From: SZUA-229 sp041589175
Lineage (GTDB): Bacteria > Pseudomonadota > Gammaproteobacteria > SZUA-229
Length of the DNA stretch: 44,339 nucleotides
Direction of reading: 5' to 3'
NCBI GenBank assembly: GCA_041589175.1
Contig: JBFHWF010000014.1
Span: 1 to 44,339, forward strand
Shown: in pieces, positions 1 to 6,761 of the stretch
How the letters are laid out: each line of letters opens with the position of its first letter
Numbering within the stretch: the stretch's first letter is position 1
Program-made: the position numbers and the translations under genes
Notes under the pieces: model-generated
What the model was told of the DNA's origin: nothing
Seen by the model: the letters and a program-made list of their open reading frames with translations, nothing else
The model's database searches: none

Positions 1-4
1 GAAA

Positions 5-541
5 ATGATGCAAACAGTAGCGGCGGCAGCTGCACTTGTGGGGTCTATGTCTGTGCAAGCTGCAACAGTACTGACGCCTACTAACCAAGATGTTCACTTC
101 AATATGGGCGCAGATTATCTGATTGGTGTTTTTGATAAGAATACCACTGATCTTTTTGATGCGAGCACTCGCTTAGACGTGGAAACCAATCAGGCCACTT
201 CCTGGTATGGTAGTTATTATGGTGGCAGGGTGGAATTTTCTGATACTGCATATACAGCTACATCGGGCACAGATGTGATTGGCCTGAATACAGCGTTGGA
301 GTTTATCGTCGCTATTTCAACTGACGGTGGCTTCAGCTGGATAACAGATTCAGGCTTTGCACCAGGAGCAAGCTATGGAGAAGGCACGCTGACATTCGCA
401 TTGTCAGCAGGTGATTCATCTGCATCAGCAGAGCTTTTTACTGTTGATGTAGAAGTGTCTCCAGTACCCGTACCTGCAGCAGTATGGCTGTTTGCGACTG
501 GTCTGGTAGGCCTGGCGGGTGTTGCACGCCGTAAGGCTTAA
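5..541 (+). CDS. VPLPA-CTERM sorting-domain protein (probably 5'-partial)
   Basis: This is a secreted protein with an exosortase-type C-terminal sorting signal. The C-terminus has the VPVPAAVWLF motif, a hydrophobic segment (ATGLVGLAGV) and a basic end ARRKA, which is the VPLPA variant of the PEP-CTERM tripartite signal. The N-terminus is a hydrophobic signal peptide ending at SVQA-A. The mature body of about 130 residues is rich in Thr, Ser, Asp and aromatics and resembles no enzyme I know. The two Met codons at 5 and 8 give a signal peptide without its usual positive n-region, and the codon just upstream (2-4) is Lys in frame. The real start therefore probably lies before base 1. A second protein of the same class follows at 665. 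The sorting enzyme is not in this window. Confidence 0.85.
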   Translation: MMQTVAAAAALVGSMSVQAATVLTPTNQDVHFNMGADYLIGVFDKNTTDLFDASTRLDVETNQATSWYGSYYGGRVEFSDTAYTATSGTDVIGLNTALEFIVAISTDGGFSWITDSGFAPGASYGEGTLTFALSAGDSSASAELFTVDVEVSPVPVPAAVWLFATGLVGLAGVARRKA

Positions 542-555
542 TTGCCAGCTGTCTT

Positions 556-579
556 CCGCAGCATCGCGATATGCTGCGG
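556..579. repeat. perfect 9-bp inverted repeat (hairpin) between two VPLPA-CTERM genes
   Basis: CCGCAGCAT (556-564) and ATGCTGCGG (571-579) are exact reverse complements around a 6-nt loop. The hairpin starts 15 nt after the stop codon of the first gene. No T-run follows, so it may be a weak terminator, an mRNA-stabilising end or a processing site rather than a classical rho-independent terminator. Confidence 0.6.
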
Positions 580-664
580 GGGCAGGCGTAAACCAGGCGA
601 AATGAATAACCAAAGATGGAGTATTGATAAGTCAAACAATGGCTTGTCATAAGTGAGTTGAATA

Positions 665-1318
665 ATGAATAAAATAATATTTTCAGTTTTAGGTGGAGCC
701 GCACTGTTATTCTCTGGTTCATCTATGGCAATAACCGTATCCTGGACACCTGATTCCAAAGAGAATGATTGTGGTGACTACTTTATTGATGATAGTTACA
801 CGAATAACAGTTTCGAAAACTGCTCAATTTTCGTCAGTGATAGTGGTCAGACCATTCAAATCTCACCCGTGATTGCCAAGTATGATGCGGAATTGGGTAC
901 GGTTGATATTAACAAGACCTTATTCCCGACAATTGACGGTAAGGAATTTACATACGGCTATGATGATCCAAGCGGGGAAGATCGTTCATCGGGTGACTGG
1001 ACATATACGCCTGGTAATGGTGACCCAGGTGTGCGTTTCTGGGCAGCCAAGGCACAGACATTTACCCTGTTCTGGGATGTGAGTGAAGAAGCCTATAACG
1101 ATCCGACGCGTTGTGACCTTAATAATACGTTTACCCTGTCATGCCTGAGCGAAGCGCGATTTGTGACAAAGGGTTTTTTTGAAGTACCTGGTGACAAAAA
1201 CCTGTCTCATATCACATTCTATGATTCAGAAGACCCTGTGGTGGTTCCGGTTCCCGCAGCTGGTTGGTTAATGGCGTCTGGTCTGCTGGGTCTGGCTTCA
1301 TTACGTCGCCGCAAGTAA
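665..1318 (+). CDS. VPLPA-CTERM sorting-domain protein
   Basis: This is an exported protein of 217 residues. It has a short signal peptide (MNKIIFSVLGGAALLFSGSS, cleavage probably after SMA) and a C-terminal VPVPAAGWLMASGLLGL segment followed by the basic tail RRRK, the exosortase sorting signal. Two Cys pairs occur in the body (around NDCGDY/ENCSIF and RCDL/LSCL) and could form disulfides after export. The body is acidic and rich in Asp, Thr and aromatic residues, with no recognised catalytic motif. It follows another protein of the same class by 123 nt, separated by a perfect hairpin, and ends at a good terminator. A surface or extracellular-matrix role is inferred from the class only. Confidence 0.87.
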   Translation: MNKIIFSVLGGAALLFSGSSMAITVSWTPDSKENDCGDYFIDDSYTNNSFENCSIFVSDSGQTIQISPVIAKYDAELGTVDINKTLFPTIDGKEFTYGYDDPSGEDRSSGDWTYTPGNGDPGVRFWAAKAQTFTLFWDVSEEAYNDPTRCDLNNTFTLSCLSEARFVTKGFFEVPGDKNLSHITFYDSEDPVVVPVPAAGWLMASGLLGLASLRRRK

Positions 1319-1351
1319 AGCTATCAGATATATCGTTTTTATGTGAGCGTG

Positions 1352-1382
1352 AGCCGGCTGTGAGAACAGTCGGCTTTTTTTT
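1352..1382 (+). terminator. rho-independent terminator after the VPLPA-CTERM pair
   Basis: The arms AGCCGGCTGT and ACAGTCGGCT pair with one G-T wobble around a short GAGA-type loop and run straight into eight Ts. It lies 34 nt downstream of the stop codon at 1318. Confidence 0.85.
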
Positions 1383-1398
1383 GCCTGTTCGAATAGCG

Positions 1399-1959
1399 CT
1401 AGTGTGAAAACGGGTTACGGGTTTTTGATATAGAGAACTGAGATTCTTTTGTCGCCTGTGTGTCATCTTCAGTCGTATTGCCAGGTGTGGCAGTGGCGGC
1501 GTGGGAGTCTACCGACGGTATGCCTGCCAGTTCTCGTAGTGCGAGTTCAGTCTCGACAGGTTGTAAGTGAAAGAAGCGTCCGTAGGGCTGGTATTTTCTA
1601 AATTCAAGTTGTGAGCTGATACGGTAATAATAATGTTGCTCAGCATCGGCGTTTACCGTTTGTTGATGCTGCCCCTGATAACGCTCGGGTAATTTTAGCT
1701 GGAGTAAAAATACGCCGGGTTCCAGTTTGAAGCGATACAGGCTGTTGTTTTTTAGTGCCGTGATGTTCTGGCCATTGAGTTGCAGCATGGGGTTGACCAG
1801 AAAGTTATCCATACTGGCAGGCCGATAAACGGTGATATAGGTATGGTCTGCAGATAGTGTGGCAGACGCGTAGGGTATCGGTGGGGGAGATGATACGCAG
1901 CCAGACAGGAGCAGGCTGAGCCCGGATAGAATTAAAAAGTGAATCCGCTGTTTAAGCAT
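1399..1959 (-). CDS. DUF2846-like lipoprotein
   Basis: This is a predicted lipoprotein of 186 residues. The signal sequence ends in a lipobox LLLSGC with Cys21. The core contains YITVYRP, then VNPMLQLNGQ and LKNNSLYRFKLEPG. This is the pattern of DUF2846-type proteins: a small beta-sandwich with a nucleus 'hydrophobic-x-R-P ... G ... L.pG'. The last 40 residues are polar, low-complexity and probably disordered. It lies 6 nt downstream of an NlpC/P60 lipoprotein on the same strand, so the two are probably co-transcribed with the LysR gene upstream. Function is unknown; envelope localisation follows from the lipobox. Family assignment is from pattern recognition and is moderate. Confidence 0.7.
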   Translation of the reverse strand: MLKQRIHFLILSGLSLLLSGCVSSPPPIPYASATLSADHTYITVYRPASMDNFLVNPMLQLNGQNITALKNNSLYRFKLEPGVFLLQLKLPERYQGQHQQTVNADAEQHYYYRISSQLEFRKYQPYGRFFHLQPVETELALRELAGIPSVDSHAATATPGNTTEDDTQATKESQFSISKTRNPFSH

Positions 1960-1965
1960 AATGAA

Positions 1966-2466
1966 TTAGTAGCGACGTGCCATCCAGTAGTGTTCAGACC
2001 AGTAAGGATTGTCCAGCTTCGACATCATAACACCGCGGCTGCTGGAGGCATGCATGAATTTCCCTTTTCCCATATAAATGCCCACATGCCGCTTGTTCCA
2101 GCCGGTTCGAAAAAATACCAGGTCACCGGTGCGTAGCTGGGACGCGGGAATGCTGTGGCCGCTGCGACTGAGTAGCTGGGTGCTCCGCGCAATCGACTTA
2201 TTGAGCTTGTTGCGGTATGCAATATGCACAAAGCCAGAGCAGTCAACGCCAGATTTGGAGGAGCCGCCCTCCTGATAAGGCACACCTTTCCATTCGTTAA
2301 AATGCTGGTACAGCTTACGCTGAATATGGGTTTTGGTATGCACGATGTTGCTGGGTGAACTGGCAACTGGGCTGTTATATGAGTGACTTGCGACAGGCTT
2401 TGTGCCTGAACTGGCGCATCCGCCCAGTAATAGAATAAAACTCGACAGCATCATTCGTGTCAGCAT
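1966..2466 (-). CDS. NlpC/P60 family cell-wall endopeptidase, lipoprotein (MepS/NlpC-like)
   Basis: This is a 166-residue peptidoglycan endopeptidase, expected to cut peptide cross-links or stem peptides in the periplasm while anchored by lipid. The lipobox LLGGC gives Cys17. The NlpC/P60 domain fills residues 50-160. The catalytic Cys76 lies in the motif VDCSGFV, His127 in RHVGIYMG, and the third polar residue is probably His139 (KFMHAS). RTGDLVFFR is the usual strand before the catalytic His. The length matches the short lipoproteins MepS (Spr) and NlpC of enterobacteria. It has a clear ribosome site (AAGGAG) 8 nt before ATG, located in the short gap after the LysR gene. Substrate preference cannot be read from the sequence. 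Confidence 0.92.
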   Translation of the reverse strand: MLTRMMLSSFILLLGGCASSGTKPVASHSYNSPVASSPSNIVHTKTHIQRKLYQHFNEWKGVPYQEGGSSKSGVDCSGFVHIAYRNKLNKSIARSTQLLSRSGHSIPASQLRTGDLVFFRTGWNKRHVGIYMGKGKFMHASSSRGVMMSKLDNPYWSEHYWMARRY

Positions 2467-2476
2467 GATGTTCTCC

Positions 2477-3385
2477 TTATTCGGCTAACGAAGCGCTAAC
2501 CTGTTTCAGTATCTCGGCCAGCTGTCGGGTCGCCGGGCCGGTTTTATCTGCATCGGCATATACCAGATAGACAGCAGTATGATTTGACTGACCCTCCTCA
2601 AGCGGTAATGGCTTGAGTGTGCCGGCATTGATCTGGTCACGAATGGCGGGTTGCGGTAACCAGCCATAGCCGAGGCCATTGCAAATCAGTTTACGTGCGG
2701 TTTCCATGCTGGTAACAGCCCAGCGTCGAGCGTCGCTCAGCCAGCCAGCATCGGTGCCCTTGCTGCCTGAATCGCTGGTGATGATATGCGTCTCGCGATT
2801 CAGGTCACGGGCACTGAGCGTTCGCCCGAGTTGATGCAGCGGGTGTTGTGGATGTGCCACAGCAACAAACTGCACCTGTAATAATTCATTTCCCAGATAG
2901 CCTGCGGGCACAAACGGGCTGATTAGCAGGTCTGCCTTGCCATTCAGTAACAGGTCTTCACCTCCGGAGAGGACAACCTCCTGTAAATGAATCCGCGTAG
3001 AGGGATTCTGTGGTTCAAATGTCCTGAGCGCCTGCATTAGCAGGTCTGTGGGGTAGGCGGCCTCCACGGCAAGGTGTATCTCCGCTTCCCAGCCCTGAGC
3101 CATATTCCGGGCCTGTTGTTCGATCGCGGCTGCATCGGCAACCAGCTGGCGTGAGCGCTGCAGTAATACACGGCCCTGTTCGGTGAGAACGGCCTTGCGC
3201 CCTTTAATATGGAGCAGTTTAAGCCCCAGGAGTTCCTGCAGTCGATTGACGGCATAGCTGACGGAGGACTGGCTGCGGTGAAGATGCTCGGCCGCCTGGG
3301 CAAAGCCGCCGTGATCGATGACGGCCTGCAGGGCTCTCCATTGTTCCAGGCTCACTCGTGCTGGGCTGTTATGGTTTGTGTGCAT
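2477..3385 (-). CDS. LysR-family transcriptional regulator (YhaJ-like by context)
   Basis: This is a LysR-type regulator of 302 residues. A winged helix-turn-helix occupies residues 12-70 (GGFAQAAEHLHRSQSSVSYAVNRL), followed by a linker helix and a two-lobed periplasmic-binding-like effector domain from about residue 95. It is divergent from doxX, yqjG-like and pirin genes. In E. coli the LysR protein YhaJ controls the homologous yqjF and yhaK genes. A perfect 25-bp palindrome with the LysR half-site pattern ATC-N9-GAT begins 9 nt before its start codon, so it probably represses itself and controls the divergent genes. The inducer is inferred to be an electrophile such as a quinone. The gene symbol is withheld because assignment rests on synteny. 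Confidence 0.9.
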   Translation of the reverse strand: MHTNHNSPARVSLEQWRALQAVIDHGGFAQAAEHLHRSQSSVSYAVNRLQELLGLKLLHIKGRKAVLTEQGRVLLQRSRQLVADAAAIEQQARNMAQGWEAEIHLAVEAAYPTDLLMQALRTFEPQNPSTRIHLQEVVLSGGEDLLLNGKADLLISPFVPAGYLGNELLQVQFVAVAHPQHPLHQLGRTLSARDLNRETHIITSDSGSKGTDAGWLSDARRWAVTSMETARKLICNGLGYGWLPQPAIRDQINAGTLKPLPLEEGQSNHTAVYLVYADADKTGPATRQLAEILKQVSASLAE

Positions 3386-3393
3386 ATTCGAAA

Positions 3394-3418
3394 TATATAT
3401 CTAATAATTAGATATATA
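3394..3418. promoter_or_regulatory. LysR-box palindrome between the LysR gene and doxX
   Basis: The 25-bp sequence has two perfectly complementary 12-bp arms around a single central A at 3406. Its core reads ATC-N9-GAT, the classical LysR-family T-N11-A operator. It lies 9-33 nt upstream of the LysR start codon and about 80-100 nt upstream of the doxX start, where an autoregulatory and divergent-activating site is expected. The AT-rich composition makes some symmetry likely by chance, but 12 uninterrupted pairs is more than expected. Confidence 0.7.
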
Positions 3419-3496
3419 AAGCCTAAATTATCCGCTTTTTAATCATAATAACTGAATCATAATAGCCTCATGTCAATTTTATATGAGGAAAACAAG

Positions 3497-3910
3497 ATGA
3501 AACCATTAACTGAGCTCGTGGCACGTGTATTTCTGGGACACATATTCTTGCTGGCAGGATTTAGCAAGCTGGGCGAGGGCTACGCGGGAACAGCCGGCTA
3601 TATGGATAGCATGGGTATCCCCGGTGGTTTGTTGCCAGCCGTTATTGCACTGGAGATAGTGGGTGCAATGATGATTATTGTCGGTTTTAAGGTACGTTAT
3701 GCCGCGTTTGCACTGGCGGGATTTTCGGTAGTCGCTGCGCTGATTTTCCATACAGACTTTGCCGATCAGATGCAGATGATACTGTTTATGAAAAATATCA
3801 GCATGGCTGGTGGCCTGTTGCTCCTGGTTGTTCATGGTGCAGGTGATCTGAGTCTTGAGCGTCGCTGGATGAAGACGCGTTATGGCCAGGAAACAGGTCA
3901 TGCCGTTTAG
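3497..3910 (+). CDS. DoxX family membrane protein (YqjF-like)
   Basis: This is a 137-residue inner-membrane protein with four predicted hydrophobic helices (roughly residues 8-25, 45-65, 70-90 and 100-120). The DoxX pattern is visible: RVFLGHIFLLAGFSKL near the N-terminus and GIPGGLLPAVIALEIVG at the second helix. The start at 3497 is chosen because a GAGGA ribosome site lies 8 nt upstream. A longer reading from 3470 adds nine residues that run through that site. It is first in a row with a glutathionyl-hydroquinone reductase and a pirin, the arrangement of E. coli yqjF-yqjG-yhaK. This suggests a role in handling quinones or electrophiles at the membrane; the exact reaction is unknown. Confidence 0.88.
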   Translation: MKPLTELVARVFLGHIFLLAGFSKLGEGYAGTAGYMDSMGIPGGLLPAVIALEIVGAMMIIVGFKVRYAAFALAGFSVVAALIFHTDFADQMQMILFMKNISMAGGLLLLVVHGAGDLSLERRWMKTRYGQETGHAV

Positions 3911-3994
3911 CGCATGCATTTAGAAAGCGATGGCTTAAGGCGTCGGGTAGTGAGGTGATGCTACCCGATCTGATGCAATTTTCAGGAGAATGAA

Positions 3995-4984
3995 ATGGGT
4001 ATGTTAATAAAGGGTGAACTGGTGGATAACTGGCTGGAAAAGGAAATCGATGAGGGTGAATTCAAACGCATGGAGTCCAGCTTCCGAAACTGGATTACGC
4101 ATGATGGTGCGGCAGGGCCAACGGGACAGGGTGGTTTCCGGGCCGAGCCTGGCCGCTATCATTTATATGTGTCCGATGCCTGCCCGTGGGCACATCGTAC
4201 CGTGATGATGCGTAGACTCAAGAAGCTGGAAGATGTAATTAGCCTGTCAGTGGTAGAGGCCGACATGCTGGATCAAGGCTGGACCTTTGCGGATGCAGGG
4301 CGTTATGTTGATGACCTGTATGGTTATCGTTATATGCACCAGTTATATACCCGAGCGGATAAACATTTTACCGGGCAGATTACCGTACCTGTGCTCTGGG
4401 ATAAACAGCAAGAGACAATTGTGAACAATGAGTCGTCTGAAATTATTCGTATGCTGAATTCAGCGTTTAACGAATTCACCGATGTGAAAACAGATTACTA
4501 TCCATCAGCGTTGCGCTCAGAAATAGATACTATTAATGAAGCGGTATACGAAAACATCAACAACGGTGTCTATCGCTGTGGTTTTGCAACGACCCAGAAT
4601 GCTTATGAGAAGGCATTTGAACGTCTCTTCAGCCAGCTGGATAAGGTAGAAGCTACTCTCGCACAACAGCGTTATCTGGTGGGGGATGTGCTGACAGAAG
4701 CCGATATCAGGCTGTTCACCACATTAGTGCGCTTTGATGCGGTATATTTTGGGCACTTTAAATGTAACCGGAGACGGATTGAAGACTATCCGCAGCTTTC
4801 AAATTATCTGCGGGAACTGTATCAGCTGCCGGGTATTGCTGACACCGTGGATATGGATTACATCAAACGGCATTATTATTTTAGTCATACCAGCATTAAT
4901 CCTACTCAGATCGTGCCCTGTGGCCCTGAAGTTGATTTTAACCGGCCCCACGACCGACAACGATTTAGTGGAGAAAAACCATGA
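3995..4984 (+). CDS. yqjG: glutathionyl-hydroquinone reductase (Xi-class GST, YqjG-like)
   Basis: This is a cytoplasmic enzyme of 329 residues that reduces glutathionyl-hydroquinones with glutathione, giving the hydroquinone and GSSG. The Xi-class catalytic motif CPWAHR places the nucleophile at Cys63. The GSH-binding strand TVPVLWD and INNES-type motif (TIVNNESSEIIRML) lie near residues 130-150, and the all-helical domain with LVGDVLTEADIRLFTTLVRFD follows at about 228-250. The length matches E. coli YqjG. The ribosome site AGGAG lies close to the ATG at 3995; the Met two codons later is an alternative. Its stop overlaps the pirin start by 4 nt (ATGA), so the two are translationally coupled. 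Confidence 0.93.
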   Translation: MGMLIKGELVDNWLEKEIDEGEFKRMESSFRNWITHDGAAGPTGQGGFRAEPGRYHLYVSDACPWAHRTVMMRRLKKLEDVISLSVVEADMLDQGWTFADAGRYVDDLYGYRYMHQLYTRADKHFTGQITVPVLWDKQQETIVNNESSEIIRMLNSAFNEFTDVKTDYYPSALRSEIDTINEAVYENINNGVYRCGFATTQNAYEKAFERLFSQLDKVEATLAQQRYLVGDVLTEADIRLFTTLVRFDAVYFGHFKCNRRRIEDYPQLSNYLRELYQLPGIADTVDMDYIKRHYYFSHTSINPTQIVPCGPEVDFNRPHDRQRFSGEKP

Positions 4985-5709
4985 GCATTGAAATCCATGA
5001 TGTTAGCGTTGTGCCCGAAGGCGATGGTGTTGATGTTGCACGTCTGTTTCCTGTCGCAGGGCGTATGAATTTCGATCCCTTCGTGCTGTGGGATCATTTT
5101 GATATTGGTCCTGGTCGAGGATTTCCCGATCACCCGCACAGAGGCTTCGAAGGTATTACCTATATGTTTAGTGGCAGCATGCATCACCGGGATAATCTGG
5201 GTAACGATTCGGTCGTTACCGCGGGTGGTGCACAACGCTTTACGGCTGGCAGTGGTATCGTGCACTCGGAAATGCCAGCTGAATCTGGTAATAGCAGTGG
5301 TATCCAGCTGTGGGTCAACCTGCCTCGTCGATTAAAACAGATCGATGCGGCCTATCAGCAGGTGGACGATGTGCAGTTTCCGGTTACAGAACAACAGGGT
5401 GTAAAAATAAAAACGCTGGTAGGTGACGATTCACCGCTTAGCCTTCAGACGCCGATACGCTATCGACATGTATCTATGCAGAAAGGCAGTCACTATGAGG
5501 AGAGGTTTTCACCCCAGGATCATCTGATTGTGTACCTGTTAAAGGGTGAATTGAAGGCGAATAATGAGATTCTCATGGCTTCGCAGGCACTGTTCGCCAG
5601 TGGCGAGTCGCAGCTTGTACTGGATGCCATGGACGATGCAGAGTTCATGCTGTGTGCAGGGCGTCCCCATGGTGAAGCGATTCATCAGCATGGGCCGTTC
5701 GTGGATTAG
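4981..5709 (+). CDS. pirin family protein (YhaK/YhhW-like bicupin)
   Basis: This is a 242-residue bicupin of the pirin family. The metal-binding residues of the N-terminal cupin are present: His51 and His53 in FPDHPHRGFE, and His95 and Glu97 in SGIVHSEMP. The C-terminal cupin (from about 150) lacks an obvious metal set, as in other pirins. Family members such as E. coli YhhW have quercetin 2,3-dioxygenase activity and YhaK responds to oxidative conditions; the physiological substrate here is unknown. It overlaps the upstream hydroquinone reductase by 4 nt and is the last gene of the DoxX-GST-pirin group. Redox or quinone stress handling is inferred from the neighbours. Confidence 0.9.
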   Translation: MSIEIHDVSVVPEGDGVDVARLFPVAGRMNFDPFVLWDHFDIGPGRGFPDHPHRGFEGITYMFSGSMHHRDNLGNDSVVTAGGAQRFTAGSGIVHSEMPAESGNSSGIQLWVNLPRRLKQIDAAYQQVDDVQFPVTEQQGVKIKTLVGDDSPLSLQTPIRYRHVSMQKGSHYEERFSPQDHLIVYLLKGELKANNEILMASQALFASGESQLVLDAMDDAEFMLCAGRPHGEAIHQHGPFVD

Positions 5710-5795
5710 ATTCTGTCAGTCGTGAGTGTTAAATCGGGGAAAATCAGCCATTTATGACCTATTATTAGTAAATCAGGGAACAACCGGGGATTTAC

Positions 5796-6755
5796 TTGTA
5801 CAGGATAATTACAACTTTGTCAGCGTGTCTGCTGATACTGCTTTCTGCGGCGTGCACGGATTCGCCGCAGAATAAACCGCTAAGGCTGGGTACTAATGTG
5901 TGGCCAGGCTACGAACCACTATATCTTGCCCGGCATATTGGGGTGCTCGACAGCAAACGGGTTCAACTGGTGGAGTACACCTCTGCGTCTCAGGTGATGA
6001 AAGCTTTTCGCAATGAGCTGCTGGATGCGGCAGCTATCACACTCGACGAGGCAATAAGTCTACTGGAGTCAGGCGAAGACGTTCGAATTGTTCTGGTTAC
6101 CGATGTTTCTAGTGGTGGGGATGTGTTGTTAGCCAGGCCTGAAATACAAACGATGCATGCACTCGAAGGCAGGCGAATTGGCGTTGAACACACGGCACTG
6201 GGTGCCTATTTTGTTAGCCGGATGATAGAACTGCATCAGCTGGATAAACGCAACATTGAACTGGTACCACTCGAAGTCGCTGCCCATGAACGGGCTTATC
6301 ACAATGATGAGGTCGATGCGGTTGTTACCTTTGATCCGGTCAGGAGTAAACTGCTCGCTGAAGGTGCGGTGGAGTTGTTCAGTAGCCGTGAGATACCGGG
6401 TGAAATCGTTGATGTTATTGTTGTCAGGGCAAGTCTTATGCAGTCATACCAGGCTACACTCGAGCACCTTAAAGATGCCTGGTATAACGGGCTTGATGCA
6501 TTGCAATCACGACCTCAGGAAAGCGCAGAAGTTATTTCCAGGCGAATGAAACTGAGTGTCGAGGATACACTGAAAGCATATGAAGGCCTGAAACTACCAA
6601 ATCGTGAACAGAATTATAAAATGCTGTATGGCAAACCAGGCCCTGATTTGCTGATCACCAGTGAGCGTCTGTCGGATGTAATGTATGAATTGCATTTGAC
6701 CGCATACAAAATTGATACAACCCGACTATTCAGTCAGCAACCGACAGCGGAGTAA
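5796..6755 (+). CDS. NMT1/TauA-type substrate-binding lipoprotein, probably sensory (TTG start)
   Basis: This is a periplasmic substrate-binding lipoprotein of 319 residues, of the type found with nitrate, sulfonate and thiamine-precursor ABC transporters. The lipobox LLSAAC gives Cys20. The mature protein opens with LRLGTNVWPGYEPLYLAR, the standard first strand and loop. The region DAAAITLDEAISLL and later EVDAVVTFDPVRSKLL are the family's second-lobe motifs. The start codon is TTG, supported by GGGGA 5 nt upstream and by the fit of the signal peptide. No permease or ATPase gene is near. Instead a histidine kinase starts 6 nt after its stop, so it probably presents a ligand to that kinase. 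The ligand is unknown. Confidence 0.87.
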   Translation: MYRIITTLSACLLILLSAACTDSPQNKPLRLGTNVWPGYEPLYLARHIGVLDSKRVQLVEYTSASQVMKAFRNELLDAAAITLDEAISLLESGEDVRIVLVTDVSSGGDVLLARPEIQTMHALEGRRIGVEHTALGAYFVSRMIELHQLDKRNIELVPLEVAAHERAYHNDEVDAVVTFDPVRSKLLAEGAVELFSSREIPGEIVDVIVVRASLMQSYQATLEHLKDAWYNGLDALQSRPQESAEVISRRMKLSVEDTLKAYEGLKLPNREQNYKMLYGKPGPDLLITSERLSDVMYELHLTAYKIDTTRLFSQQPTAE

Positions 6756-6761
6756 GTAGCG

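Noticed and set aside
3518..3534. Sigma-54-like TGGCACG-N4-TTTCT inside doxX
   Set aside because: The essential -12 GC dinucleotide is replaced by TC and the site lies inside a coding region.
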